Assembly: GCF_002741035.1 (NCBI RefSeq)
Contig: NZ_CP016808.1
Span: forward strand, 3,038,001 to 3,102,000
Direction of reading: 5' to 3'
Source of the DNA: Paenibacillus sp. BIHB 4019
GTDB lineage: Bacteria; Bacillota; Bacilli; Paenibacillales; Paenibacillaceae
DNA length: 64,000 bases
The notes under the pieces are model-generated. The model made no database searches, was not told where the DNA came from, and saw only the letters and a program-made list of their open reading frames with translations. The position numbers and the translations under genes are program-made. This document shows positions 1 through 9,145 of the stretch, piece after piece; position 1 is the first letter of the stretch, and each line of letters starts with the position of its first letter.

Positions 1-2632
1 CTGCCGCAACCATGTCCGCCATTTGCTCGCGGGTAAGCGGCTGGCTGTCCACGGCATAGGACGCCGGGAGCGCATTTGCGCCGAGCGCCCGTGTCAGCAT
101 TGCTGTGAATTCCGCTCGCGTTACAGTCCGCTCAGGAGCAAACTTGCCGCCGCCGATGCCGTTTACCAGCCCCTTCGCTGCGGCCAGCCGGGCCAGCGGT
201 TCGCCCCAATGCTTAGACATGTCACTGAAGACGACGTTATTCTCCGTAACGACATACGTGCCGTCAGACGCAGAACGGATCGCTGCGAACGAGATGCCGC
301 CGATATTCAGCTTGCGGGCGGGAACGAATGCGAGCTGCTTGGTTGCTTCGTCAAAGCGGAAGGCCCCCCAATATTCCGGTATCTCCTTCATGTCGCCAGT
401 CAGCGGAAGGAGAATTGTCATTTCGGAGCTGAATGTGGCCAATGCTCGCAGCACCATGCCAGTCTTGGCATTGATTATATCCATGCGAGCATGGACTGGA
501 GCTCCGAGCAGCTTGCCGTCAGGCAAGCTGCTCGTAAGTGTGCCTCGCAGCGCAGAATCGCCGGATTTATCGGTCAAGGTGAGTTTAAAGCTGATGTCCT
601 GAGCGCCAAGCTTGTTTTCGGCAAGCAGCTCCTGCAGCCCGGGTATTAGCGAAGCAAGCTGAACCGGGATGCGGTAGCTGCCATATGGCGCCTTAATCTC
701 AAGAAGAAAAGCTTCATTTTTACTCGCGAAGCCTGCAAGCACGCTTGCCGGAATGCTGGCATAGACGGCGCTGCTGCCAGTATGCGGCGAAGCCTCCAGC
801 ACAGCAATCGGCTTCGTCGTGTCGATGGTGCTCGCCGGAACGAGAGTGCCGTTCAGATTGATGCCTGCCACGGCAGCAGGTGAGGATGTGCCCCCGCTGA
901 TGCCGCCTCCGCTTATCGGCGATGGGGTGGGCGCAGGAGTAACTGTTGGAGTGGGACTAGCCGTTGGGCTTGGCGTGGCCGCTGCTCTAGTCACGGTTAC
1001 GGTGTACGTCTTCGTTGTTCCAATTTGCGCAGTCACTTTCACTTCAATAATATTAGCGCCCTCAGTCAAGGGCAGCGGGCCGAAAGGCGCGCCGCTGGCG
1101 GCAGCCTCACCGTTAATCGTGACCGCTGCCGTACTGGCCGATACCTCTGGCGTAACCGTAATCTCGCTCACATTGCTGCTTACAGCTGCTGTATAAACCG
1201 TCGTACTCTCATCAAACACTGGATTAAGAGAGCCGTCTGACAATGCAAGATGGCTAAGGTTCGCGTCGGTGGACAGCGGAATAGCGCTCACTTCATTGGA
1301 CGCGGAGCTGTCCCGCCCGGCAAAAGCAGCTTTAACCGAATAATAATAGGTCATGCCATTGGTCAATCCGGTTACTGTGCGGGAATAGACGGAGCTGCCG
1401 ACAGTAGCGATCTCGGCTCCGCTGCTCCCCATCGTCTGGCTCTGATAAATTTTATAACCGATTGCGCCGTTTACCGGCTCCCAGGCCAAATCAGCCTGCA
1501 TATCCCCAGCTATAGCAGGCTGCATAACAGGCACACTGGACACCCGAATGACTTGAGTGGAAGCTAAAGGAATAAGCCAAACGTTGAGGCCGTCAAACAT
1601 GGCGGAATACATGGGATTAGCATTAACGCCTGCCGGCCAATCCGAGAAGCCCTCCATTTCGCCAGTCGTTGTGTCAATTCTGAATAATTGGCTGTAGGAG
1701 CTGGCCTTTACCCAAATATATCGCCCGTCAAAGGCGCTTTCGCCCAATAGGCTTCCGGCTTTATTGAAGCCAGCGGGCCAATCGTCATAGCCGGTCATTT
1801 CGCCGGTGCTCGTATCCAGCTTCACGACCTGGTTTGCGCTATAGGGGGTCATCCACATGCTGTCTCCGTCAAATATGGCTCCGTTGAAAGCATAAGCCCC
1901 TTTCACAAAGCCGCTAGGCCAGTCGTCGTAGGCGGTCATATCTCCCGTAGCTGTGTCGACCTTGATAACGCTGCTCGCCGTATTAGGAACGAGCCACAAA
2001 TTTTGGCCGTCATAAATACCGTCGGAAAAAGCATAATTCGGCAGCGTAAAGCCGCTAGGCCAGTCATTATAGCTGGTCATGCTGCCGGTTGACGGATCGA
2101 GGCGAATCAGGCTGTTAGCATTGGAGGGAACGAGCCAAATATATTGCCCGTCAAAAACGCCTCCACTAAATCGGGGAGAATGGTTGTTAAAGCCGGCTGG
2201 CCAGCTGTTATAGCCGGTCATGGCACCGCTCTCCGGGTCAAGTTTAATAATCCGGTCAGCTAATGACGGGATCATCCATAGCGATTGCCCGTCAAATACG
2301 ATGTCGCTGAATGCCCCGTTCCCCTTCGTAAAGCCTGCTGGCCAATTGTTATAGCTGGTCATGGCTCCCGTTACAGGATCCAGCTTGACTACCTTATCCG
2401 TTTCTTGCGGGGCCATCCATATGGCTTGACCGTCCGAAACGCCGCCCGCAAAAAGCGTGTAGCTCAGGCTCACGTCGCTTGGCAGTTCGTAAGCCGCCAT
2501 CTCGATAGCTGGTCCGAGAGAGGTTGACACGGTTCCTGATGCCGCAGTTGGCGAGCCTGCTGGCCACAAGCCTGATACCAGCAGCAGAGCGGCGAGACAT
2601 ACCGAGATTTGGCGCTGTATTTTGCTAAACAT
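1..2632 (-). CDS. SLH-domain surface protein with seven-repeat beta-propeller (3' end beyond window)
   Basis: The reading frame opens at an ATG (2630-2632) preceded by AGGAGG and runs leftward without a stop to base 1, giving about 877 residues of an unfinished protein. An N-terminal signal peptide (about 1-30) is followed by seven repeats of about 47 residues with the shared pattern FDGxxxWxxP...KLDxxTGxMTxYxDWPxGF (about 45-360), which suggests a seven-bladed propeller. Next come a fibronectin-III-like module (about 365-450), a cadherin-like sandwich (about 455-550), a Thr/Pro linker, an unassigned region, and one SLH motif beginning FSDMSKHWG (about 797) with a second starting at the window edge. 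SLH modules bind secondary cell-wall polymer, so the protein should be anchored outside the cell. The ligand of the propeller is unknown. Confidence 0.85.
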   Translation of the reverse strand, partial: MFSKIQRQISVCLAALLLVSGLWPAGSPTAASGTVSTSLGPAIEMAAYELPSDVSLSYTLFAGGVSDGQAIWMAPQETDKVVKLDPVTGAMTSYNNWPAGFTKGNGAFSDIVFDGQSLWMIPSLADRIIKLDPESGAMTGYNSWPAGFNNHSPRFSGGVFDGQYIWLVPSNANSLIRLDPSTGSMTSYNDWPSGFTLPNYAFSDGIYDGQNLWLVPNTASSVIKVDTATGDMTAYDDWPSGFVKGAYAFNGAIFDGDSMWMTPYSANQVVKLDTSTGEMTGYDDWPAGFNKAGSLLGESAFDGRYIWVKASSYSQLFRIDTTTGEMEGFSDWPAGVNANPMYSAMFDGLNVWLIPLASTQVIRVSSVPVMQPAIAGDMQADLAWEPVNGAIGYKIYQSQTMGSSGAEIATVGSSVYSRTVTGLTNGMTYYYSVKAAFAGRDSSASNEVSAIPLSTDANLSHLALSDGSLNPVFDESTTVYTAAVSSNVSEITVTPEVSASTAAVTINGEAAASGAPFGPLPLTEGANIIEVKVTAQIGTTKTYTVTVTRAAATPSPTASPTPTVTPAPTPSPISGGGISGGTSSPAAVAGINLNGTLVPASTIDTTKPIAVLEASPHTGSSAVYASIPASVLAGFASKNEAFLLEIKAPYGSYRIPVQLASLIPGLQELLAENKLGAQDISFKLTLTDKSGDSALRGTLTSSLPDGKLLGAPVHARMDIINAKTGMVLRALATFSSEMTILLPLTGDMKEIPEYWGAFRFDEATKQLAFVPARKLNIGGISFAAIRSASDGTYVVTENNVVFSDMSKHWGEPLARLAAAKGLVNGIGGGKFAPERTVTRAEFTAMLTRALGANALPASYAVDSQPLTREQMADMVAA

Positions 2633-2719
2633 CCGATAATCCTCCTATTCGTTCCCCTGATTGTAAATGCTGCAATCTATATTCTACTATCTATATTTTA
2701 CTTATTTTAGCAGCAAAAA

Positions 2720-2741
2720 AAATCCCCCTTTAGGGGGATTT
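2720..2741 (-). terminator. Rho-independent terminator of the 78-residue gene
   Basis: A perfect stem of AAATCCCCC and GGGGGATTT around a four-base loop is followed, read on the minus strand, by a run of seven to eight T. It lies just downstream of the stop of the gene at 2762-2998 and upstream of the SLH gene. Confidence 0.85.
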
Positions 2742-2761
2742 AGCGAAAAAAAACATCTATT

Positions 2762-2998
2762 TTACGCAAGCTGCACGTTTTTGCCGTTCATGGACGAAGG
2801 AAGCAGCGAATAAACGTTTTGCAGGTGAAATACGCGCGGGCTAAGCTTGAAGCTGGAGCCCTTGAAGGTGCAGCGGTCATAATTGAAATGCAGGGACGAT
2901 ATTGTAATGGTGCAGTTGTTGAACGTGCAGCCAATGTAGTGGTTTCCATCGAAGCAAATATGCTCTCCGTCAAAGCGTTTGTTAATAATATATTCCAT
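2762..2998 (-). CDS. small hypothetical protein, beta-strand rich
   Basis: 78 residues with a strong ribosome site (GAGGAGG) before the ATG and a terminator after the stop, so it is a well-formed single gene. The sequence alternates hydrophobic and polar residues (HICFDGNHYIGCTFNNCTI), a pattern like the short strands of pentapeptide-repeat or beta-helix proteins. There are four cysteines and no signal peptide or membrane segment. I do not recognise a characterised family and infer no function. Confidence 0.65.
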   Translation of the reverse strand: MEYIINKRFDGEHICFDGNHYIGCTFNNCTITISSLHFNYDRCTFKGSSFKLSPRVFHLQNVYSLLPSSMNGKNVQLA

Positions 2999-3109
2999 CC
3001 TATATTCCTCCTCGAAATGTATATCGAATTACTTTGTATTTACCCTAGTAAACAGATATGAAACAGGTATGGAGCGGCATTAATTTCCGAATGCAGCTAG
3101 CCCTTTCCT

Positions 3110-3994
3110 TTATTTGACGAAAAAGGTGCCTGTCCGGTTTTGCGGCGTGCGCTCTTGCAGACTGGGCTTGGATGGGCGTGAACGAGCCAGGCACGCATTC
3201 ATTTCCCCGCCTAAAATAATGATATGCGACGTAATGAATAACCAGACCAGCAAAATAATAATGCCGCCAATGCTGCCGTACGTTTTGGAGTAGCTGCCGA
3301 AATTATTAATGTAGAACTGGAACAGCATCGAGGCTGCAACCCAGCCAATTGTCGTAAACAGCACGCCGGGCAGCACTTCCTTAATAGTCAGCCTGCGGTT
3401 AGGAGCAATCCAATACAGCATCGTAAATACGATAAGCATAGCGGCGAGCGGAATCGCATATTTCACCAAATTCCATACCCACTCGCTTTCACTGGGCACA
3501 TGAAGCAGGTTGAACAAATAGCTGCTGATCGTCTGGCCAAAAACGAGCATAAGCATGACGAGCGTGATGACAAGGCCGAGCACGAGCGTGGCAATCAGTG
3601 CAATGCCGCGTATCTTCCAGAAGGGGCGGCTTTCCTGCTCCTCATAGGCTGTATTCAAGCCTTTTATTATGGCATTCATGCCATTGGACGCCGACCAGAC
3701 CGTCGCCAGCATTCCGACCGATAGCAGCGTCCCATTGCTGCCCTGCGTAATTTCTTCAAGCACCTTGCTGATCGCCTCGCCCGTCTCGGCAGGAAGCAGG
3801 CGAATAAGCTCGGCCACGAGGCTGTCACCCGATAACTGAACGAAGCCGAGCAGGCTGACCACAAACAGCAAAAAGGGGAAGAAGGCCAAAATCAAATAAA
3901 AAGTCAGCTGCGCCGCTACCCCCGGCACATCATCATCGCGGAAACGGACATACATATCGAGGAAAAACCGCATCGTTTTTGATTTAGGAGCCAT
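3110..3994 (-). CDS. YihY/BrkB-family inner membrane protein
   Basis: 294 residues, the usual length for the YihY family (once mis-assigned as ribonuclease BN). About six hydrophobic segments are visible, beginning with the family-typical GVAAQLTFYLILAFFPFLLF near residue 25, and the conserved WSASNGMNAIIKGLN stretch lies near residue 100. The charged C-terminal tail is probably cytoplasmic. A GGAGGT ribosome site supports the start. Family members are polytopic membrane proteins of poorly defined role; nothing nearby suggests a partner. Confidence 0.88.
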   Translation of the reverse strand: MAPKSKTMRFFLDMYVRFRDDDVPGVAAQLTFYLILAFFPFLLFVVSLLGFVQLSGDSLVAELIRLLPAETGEAISKVLEEITQGSNGTLLSVGMLATVWSASNGMNAIIKGLNTAYEEQESRPFWKIRGIALIATLVLGLVITLVMLMLVFGQTISSYLFNLLHVPSESEWVWNLVKYAIPLAAMLIVFTMLYWIAPNRRLTIKEVLPGVLFTTIGWVAASMLFQFYINNFGSYSKTYGSIGGIIILLVWLFITSHIIILGGEMNACLARSRPSKPSLQERTPQNRTGTFFVK

Positions 3995-4322
3995 AAGCAG
4001 CTACCTCCGTTTATGATCTATTTTTTTAAGTTATTTAAATATGATCATGTGGGCGGGTTAAGCCCTGACATTGCCTGCCGTTTATGCTGTTGCTTATGCT
4101 TACCCGCACAGGCGGCAGCTCAAGCGAAATAGGACGTATGCTATTCCAAAACCAAGTTGGAAAACTGGATGAGTATGGAGGCGGGTGTCAAGGAAATGAA
4201 AGGATGGAGAGAAAGGAGAGGAGCTGGGGCAAGATGATTCGTACAATTAATCGCGCGGCAGGTACAACTTTTTCCAAATGATCATCGTCTATAGAATAAA
4301 TGGGCGGACAGGAAGTGATCGT
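3995..4322. other. intergenic stretch without a supported gene
   Basis: Between the divergent YihY gene and the small membrane-protein gene I see no convincing coding sequence. A 65-codon frame from 4084 has no ribosome site and low-complexity content. A ribosome-site-like AAAGGAGAGGAG precedes a 15-codon frame ending at 4281. This could be a short leader, but nothing else supports it. Confidence 0.4.
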
Positions 4323-4547
4323 TTGGACGTATATTTGCAAGCAAGCGTCGTCATAGCGCTGCTGCTAGGAGTGGGCCTATTGTTTATTGCTTCTACTAAA
4401 AAGCGTCATGGGCAGGGCGAGCACTTGACCGAGCGCCAAAAAACGCTGCGGCGAATCGGCGCCTGCATCGTGATTTTCACAACGCTGCTGATCGTATTCG
4501 GCTTGTTGTCCTATAACGCCGATGAAGTGCATCAGATGGGGCATTGA
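4323..4547 (+). CDS. small two-helix membrane protein, hypothetical
   Basis: I start this at TTG 4323 because AGGAAGTG lies five bases upstream; an ATG at 4278 in the same frame would add 15 residues but has no ribosome site. The 74-residue product has two hydrophobic segments (VVIALLLGVGLLFIA and IGACIVIFTTLLIVFGLL) separated by a basic, polar loop. It ends in front of a strong hairpin shared with the convergent monooxygenase gene. Family not recognised. Confidence 0.55.
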   Translation: MDVYLQASVVIALLLGVGLLFIASTKKRHGQGEHLTERQKTLRRIGACIVIFTTLLIVFGLLSYNADEVHQMGH

Positions 4548-4560
4548 ATACTGACGCACA

Positions 4561-4613
4561 AAGGGGTTATCGTTAAGCCGCGCTTGAATAAGGCGGCTTA
4601 ACGATAACCCCTT
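4561..4613. terminator. bidirectional terminator between convergent genes
   Basis: A perfect 20-bp inverted repeat (arms 4561-4580 and 4594-4613) around a 13-base loop sits between the ends of two convergent genes. The U-tracts on both sides are weak, but the stem is very stable and well placed to end transcription from either direction. Confidence 0.75.
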
Positions 4614-4627
4614 CTATTGGTTGCGGC

Positions 4628-6001
4628 TCAGCTAGTGGTTCTGCTATTGGGAAAACGGTAGGCTGCGCCAGCATGAGTATCCGGCAGGCGTGTATTTCCT
4701 TTGCCGAACAGGCGCTCGCGAAGCGTATCCTCCTCGTATTGTTGTCTGAACATGCCGCGCCGCTGAAGCTCTGGCACAACGAGATCGACAAAGTCGATAT
4801 GCGTCCCGGGCAGTACATAACGCTCCAAATTAAAGCCGTCAATACCGGTTTCCTCTACCCAATATTGCATTTGGTCCGCAATTTCCTCAGCTGTTCCGGC
4901 TATTACAATACCGCGAAACTCCTTCTCGGCAAAATTATCGCTCACTTCACGGACGCTCTGAACTTTGCCGCTATGCTTCGTATAGCGCTCGGTATGCGTG
5001 CGTCCTTGCTCGGTTTTTATTTGTTCGAACGGCGCATCGGGATCGAGCGCGGACAAATCAATGCCCGTCGCGTTCTCATAGGTGAGCAAAGCCGCCTCCC
5101 GGCTGCGATGGGCTTTGTATTCGGCAAGCTTGCCCTCAGCTTCCTCTCGCGTACGGCCAACCACAGCCGACAGTCCCGTGAAAATTTTAATTTCCCCGGC
5201 TCCTCTGCCATAAGCGGCAGCCCGCTTGCGAATATCCTGCACCTGAGCTCTTAGCGCTTCTACAGTCGGGGCTTTCAAAAAAACACCCTCGGCATGCTTG
5301 GCGGCAAAATCTCGCCCACGATCCGAGCTGCCCGCCTGAAACAGGACAGGCGTACGTTGAATTGAAGGCTCACTGGCATGGGAGGCCTTCATTTTATAAT
5401 ATTTGCCGCTGTGTTCAATGACATGAACCTTGTCCGCATCGGCATAAATGCGGCGCTCGCGATCAGCGATGACAGCGTCATCCTCCCAGCTGCCCTCAAG
5501 CAGCTTATAGCTGGCTTCCATAAATTCCTCGGCCTGCTCATAGCGTTCATCATGCGGCAATATGCCGCTGCGCCCAAAGCTTTCCGCACCGCTGATGCCG
5601 CCTGTAGCCACGACATTCCAGCCTATGCGGCCGCTGGTCAAATGGTCAAGCGTCGAGAAGCGGCGGGCGTTGGGAAATGGCAGCTCGTATACAGGCGAGG
5701 CCGTGGTGACGAAAGCGAGATGCTTCGTGCTGGCAGCGAGTGCGGAAATGACCAGCATCGGATCGTTGGAGGGCGTGTACACAGCTTCGCGATACGACAG
5801 CTCGCGCTTATGATGGGGATAGCCATAGGAATCGGCAAAAAACATAAAATCGAATTTGCCGCGCTCCAGCACTTGCGCCAGCTCAATCCAGAAAGCCAGC
5901 TCCTTGTAGCGTGTAGATTGATTGGCGGGATGGGTCCATAAGCCCTGCGTCATTTGATTAGGGGTATGAATATCGAAAATGCCTAAATGGATTTTTTTCA
6001 T
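4628..6001 (-). CDS. LLM-class FMN-dependent monooxygenase, NtaA/SnaA/DszA type
   Basis: 457 residues, typical of the nitrilotriacetate monooxygenase component A / DszA branch of the bacterial luciferase-like family. The N-terminus (MKKIHLGIFDIH), the RGKFDFMFFADSYG block near 45 and the RRFSTLDHLTSGRIGWNVV block near 120 are family signatures. These TIM-barrel enzymes use FMNH2 from a separate reductase and O2; relatives cleave C-S or C-N bonds. The gene lies downstream of the LysR regulator on the same strand. It is clearly similar over its whole length to the enzyme at 14887-16257, so the locus holds two paralogues. The substrate is inferred only from context: an organosulfur compound or modified cysteine is likely. 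Confidence 0.85.
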   Translation of the reverse strand: MKKIHLGIFDIHTPNQMTQGLWTHPANQSTRYKELAFWIELAQVLERGKFDFMFFADSYGYPHHKRELSYREAVYTPSNDPMLVISALAASTKHLAFVTTASPVYELPFPNARRFSTLDHLTSGRIGWNVVATGGISGAESFGRSGILPHDERYEQAEEFMEASYKLLEGSWEDDAVIADRERRIYADADKVHVIEHSGKYYKMKASHASEPSIQRTPVLFQAGSSDRGRDFAAKHAEGVFLKAPTVEALRAQVQDIRKRAAAYGRGAGEIKIFTGLSAVVGRTREEAEGKLAEYKAHRSREAALLTYENATGIDLSALDPDAPFEQIKTEQGRTHTERYTKHSGKVQSVREVSDNFAEKEFRGIVIAGTAEEIADQMQYWVEETGIDGFNLERYVLPGTHIDFVDLVVPELQRRGMFRQQYEEDTLRERLFGKGNTRLPDTHAGAAYRFPNSRTTS

Positions 6002-6038
6002 CGCAAGCAGCGCTCCGTTCCACTATTTAAATATCAAG

Positions 6039-6055
6039 TTATTCACTCGGAATAA
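6039..6055. promoter_or_regulatory. palindrome upstream of monooxygenase gene, possible operator
   Basis: TTATTC and GAATAA arms form a perfect dyad with a five-base centre about 35 bases upstream of the monooxygenase start, in the gap between it and the LysR gene. It could be bound by LysR or another sulfur regulator. The assignment is inference. Confidence 0.35.
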
Positions 6056-6144
6056 TAGTTATAAGTGAGCATAGCGGAAGGGGGAGCGTTTGTACAATTG
6101 AAAATGCTAAAGCGCCGCTTTAATAAACGTAAAGATGGACGCCG

Positions 6145-7041
6145 TTACCACTCGGGATCGGGAGTGAGCGCCTGCTTAATATCGGCAATCAGCTCTTTAT
6201 TGATTTGGCTCAGCGTCGTGCTGTTCCGCTTAATGAGGATGCCCAGCTCAGGCCCCTCGGCTAAATCGATAACCTGCTTGATGATCGTCCCCGGCAGCGG
6301 CGGCGAAATAGCGACGACGGGCGATAGGGCAATGCCTAGCTGAGCTTGTACATAATATTTGAGCGCGGATATGCTGGCGACCTCAATGCTGTTATGCCGC
6401 AGCTTGCCGATCTTTTTCGTAATCATTTCCTCGATGCGAATCCGAAACGAGCAGGTTCCCGGCGTGAACAGAAACTTTTCATTCCGCAAATCCTTCATCC
6501 GTATTTCCGCGCGTTCAGCAAAGGGATGCCCAGCAGGGAGCAGCAATGAAAATTGTTCCTTCATTAAACCGTGAAATTCAAGCTCGATATGCGGTTCAGG
6601 CTGATTGCACAGCGCCAGATCAATTTCATCGTCGATGACCATCTGCATCAGCTCTTTGGTCGTGCCGACCTTGACTTTAATTTGCACCTTCGGCTTTTTT
6701 TGCGTATACGCGGACAGAATGCCAGGCAGGCGGCTGCTGGCGGAAGGCTCTGATGCGCCTACCCGCACAACGCCGGCGTCCCCTTGAATGAAATCCGTTA
6801 AGGAGCTGTTCAGCTCGTCGTATTCCCGCAGCAGCATATCGGCCCGTTCATGGAACAGCCGTCCGGCGCTGGTGAGCGTTATCGTTTTGCCCCGCTCGAA
6901 CAGCTTCATGCCGAGCTCCTCTTCGAGCTTCTTGATTTGTATCGTAATGGTAGGCTGCGAATATTGCAGTGCCTCGGCAGCACGCTGGAAATTACCGAGC
7001 TTAACAATGGTCTGGAACGTTTTAATTAACCGAATTTCCAT
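6145..7041 (-). CDS. LysR-family transcriptional regulator
   Basis: 298 residues with the classic N-terminal winged helix (residues 1-60: IRLIKTFQTIVKLGNFQRAA followed by SQPTITIQIKKLEEELG) and a C-terminal inducer-binding domain. The gene is divergent from the AhpD/amidohydrolase/ABC operon starting at 7196 and co-directional with the monooxygenase gene downstream, so it probably controls both arms. In B. subtilis, LysR proteins such as CysL and YtlI (AscR) govern sulfur genes of similar content; assignment to that branch is inference. An AGGGGTG ribosome site supports the ATG. Confidence 0.88.
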   Translation of the reverse strand: MEIRLIKTFQTIVKLGNFQRAAEALQYSQPTITIQIKKLEEELGMKLFERGKTITLTSAGRLFHERADMLLREYDELNSSLTDFIQGDAGVVRVGASEPSASSRLPGILSAYTQKKPKVQIKVKVGTTKELMQMVIDDEIDLALCNQPEPHIELEFHGLMKEQFSLLLPAGHPFAERAEIRMKDLRNEKFLFTPGTCSFRIRIEEMITKKIGKLRHNSIEVASISALKYYVQAQLGIALSPVVAISPPLPGTIIKQVIDLAEGPELGILIKRNSTTLSQINKELIADIKQALTPDPEW

Positions 7042-7195
7042 GCGATTTCACCCCTATGCTTAAAAAATACTAAATTGGCTATTTAAATCTTTCAATTATA
7101 CACGTTCAGCTTTATGCCCTATTATAACAGATATAAACCCGATTAAATCAAGTGGATTACACATATTTAAAATGGAAAATGGAGGTTTTACCCTA

Positions 7196-7855
7196 ATGTC
7201 GAACGAAAGCTTGTACACCAGACACGCCCCTAGCTTCTCATCCAAAATATTCAGCTATGCCCCTGATGCCTTTAAGGCGTTCGGCGAATTTAACAAGGAA
7301 GCACTTGCTGATGGCGTAATTTCAGTCAAAGTCAAAGAGTTTATAGCCGTTGCCGTTGCCCATGTTACAGGCTGCCCTTATTGTATCGAAGCCCATGTCG
7401 GCAAAGCGAAGGCGCTGTCTGCATCGTTCGAGGAATTGTTCGAGGCTGCGGCTGTCGGTGCGGCGGTCAATGCTCATTCCGCCTTTTTTCATTCAGTCAA
7501 TGCGCTTAATGCGTTCAACGGCAGCAAAGAAACGGACTTGTACAGCAGAAGCAATATCGAGCTGGTCGAGCAGCTGGAGGACGTAAATGAGGGGCTGTAC
7601 AATGCTTTCTTCGAATATGTGCACAAGTCGCTTAAGCCGCAGCATATCGAAGCGAAGGAAAAGCTGCTCATCGCAGTTGGCTCGGCCCATGTGACGGGAA
7701 GTGCTTACAGCATTGAGATTTTTACAAAGCAGGCGAAGGAAGCGGGAGCAACACTGGAGGAGCTGGCTGAGACGATCGTTGTAGCAACGGTGTTGAAGGC
7801 AGGCTCTGCGATGGCACACCGGGTGAATGCCCTGCAAGCCTACGAGCGGGAGTAG
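7196..7855 (+). CDS. AhpD-like / carboxymuconolactone decarboxylase family protein
   Basis: I choose ATG 7196 because GGAGGT lies nine bases upstream; an in-frame ATG at 7172 has none. The 219-residue product contains two copies of the AhpD-like fold. The first has the redox motif CPYCIEAH, matching the CxxC...H active site of AhpD alkylhydroperoxidases. The second repeats the context (TGSAYSIEIFTKQAKEAG) but both cysteines are replaced, so only the first half can be redox active. It is the first gene of the operon leading into the M20 hydrolase and transporter. Such proteins often accompany flavin monooxygenase clusters and may reduce peroxides formed by uncoupled turnover. Confidence 0.8.
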   Translation: MSNESLYTRHAPSFSSKIFSYAPDAFKAFGEFNKEALADGVISVKVKEFIAVAVAHVTGCPYCIEAHVGKAKALSASFEELFEAAAVGAAVNAHSAFFHSVNALNAFNGSKETDLYSRSNIELVEQLEDVNEGLYNAFFEYVHKSLKPQHIEAKEKLLIAVGSAHVTGSAYSIEIFTKQAKEAGATLEELAETIVVATVLKAGSAMAHRVNALQAYERE

Positions 7856-7923
7856 CAGCCGATTTCTAGCCATTAATAGCCTGATAATCGAATGAATAAG
7901 AAGAGGAAGAAGGGGAAGCAAGC

Positions 7924-9117
7924 ATGTCAGAGGAAAATAAAGGCTGGAGCGGACAGCTCCCCGAGTGGGTTCATGAGCAGGTTGTCGCATGGCGAAGGCA
8001 TTTGCATCAGCATCCGGAGCTGTCCTTTGAGGAGACGGAGACGGCGCAGTTTGTGGAAGATACGCTGCGCAGCTTTGGCGGGCTGATCATCAGCCGCCCA
8101 ACGAAGACGAGTGTGCTGGCGAGGCTTGTCGGTGCTTATCCGGGCAAAACGCTGGCGCTGCGGGCGGATATGGATGCTCTGCCGATAGCGGAAGAAAACA
8201 CGTTTGATTATGCTTCGCAAAATCCGGGCGTCATGCATGCCTGCGGGCATGATGGACATACCGCTGTACTGCTCGCGGCAGCGCGTCTGCTTGTAGAGCA
8301 GAAGGAGCGGCTGCACGGCGAAATCCGCTTTATTTTTCAGCATGCAGAGGAGCTTCCTCCGGGGGGAGCGCGCGAGCTGGTCGAAGCTGGCGTACTGGAC
8401 GGCGTGGATTGGATCGTAGGCGAGCATCTGGCCGCCCAATTGCCGGTTGGACAAATCGGCATCGTCTATGGGCAGATGTCGGCTTCGCCGGATAATTTCA
8501 CTATTACGGTCAGCGGGGTTGGCGGCCATGCCGGTTTCCCTCACCGCTCGGTCGATACGATTGCGATTGGCGCCCAGATCGTGACGAATATTCAGCATAT
8601 TGTGGCGCGTTATACCGATCCGTTGGAGCGGCTAGTCGTTTCCGTGACCCAATTCACGGCGGGAGCCTCCCATAATGTCATACCCGATAAGGTAACCCTG
8701 AAAGGAACGGTGCGGAGCTTCAGCGAGCAGGTGCGCCAGCAGGCGGAGGAGCAGCTGCAGCGCATTGTCGCAGGTATTGTTTCGGCACATAATGCGCAAT
8801 TCGAGTTCCAGTATGTGTACGGCTATGATCCTGTCGTTAATGACGAAGCATTGACCCGCATCGTGGAGGAGGCGGCGATTGAAGTCGTCGGCAAGGAGCA
8901 TGTCGTTCAAAACCCGCCGGGCATGGGCGGCGAAGATTTCTCCGCCTACCAGCGCAAGGTGCCTGGCACATTTATTAATATAGGCGCAGGCAACCTTGAG
9001 AAAGGCATCGTTTATCCGCATCACCATCCACGATTTGAGATTGATGAGGATGCATTGGCAAACGGAGTGGCCTTATTCGTAAAAGCAGCAGAAAAGCTAG
9101 TGGATTGGCAGTCATAA
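7924..9117 (+). CDS. M20-family amidohydrolase (N-acyl amino acid deacylase type)
   Basis: 397 residues, normal for the M20D / hippurate hydrolase family. Metal-site motifs are all present: HACGHDGHTA near residue 103, the paired glutamates of QHAEELPPGG near 140, GEHL near 165, GGEDFSAY, and a late HHPRFEID near 370. The SGVGGHAGFPH segment is the family's dimerisation-domain signature. Its place beside DszA-type monooxygenases parallels B. subtilis YxeP and SndA, which deacylate N-acetyl-S-(2-succino)cysteine and related thioethers. Deacylation of an N-acyl cysteine derivative is therefore the best guess for the substrate. Confidence 0.88.
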   Translation: MSEENKGWSGQLPEWVHEQVVAWRRHLHQHPELSFEETETAQFVEDTLRSFGGLIISRPTKTSVLARLVGAYPGKTLALRADMDALPIAEENTFDYASQNPGVMHACGHDGHTAVLLAAARLLVEQKERLHGEIRFIFQHAEELPPGGARELVEAGVLDGVDWIVGEHLAAQLPVGQIGIVYGQMSASPDNFTITVSGVGGHAGFPHRSVDTIAIGAQIVTNIQHIVARYTDPLERLVVSVTQFTAGASHNVIPDKVTLKGTVRSFSEQVRQQAEEQLQRIVAGIVSAHNAQFEFQYVYGYDPVVNDEALTRIVEEAAIEVVGKEHVVQNPPGMGGEDFSAYQRKVPGTFINIGAGNLEKGIVYPHHHPRFEIDEDALANGVALFVKAAEKLVDWQS

Positions 9118-9145
9118 TGCACAATAACAGGGAGGCACTTTATTT

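Noticed and set aside
105..649. plus-strand frames at the left edge
   Set aside because: They lie opposite the SLH surface protein, whose frame is continuous and has recognisable domains.
4084..4281. 65-codon plus-strand frame in the intergenic region
   Set aside because: No ribosome site, no conserved-looking content.
7927..8598. 223-codon minus-strand frame opposite the M20 amidohydrolase gene
   Set aside because: Shadow of a gene with intact catalytic motifs.
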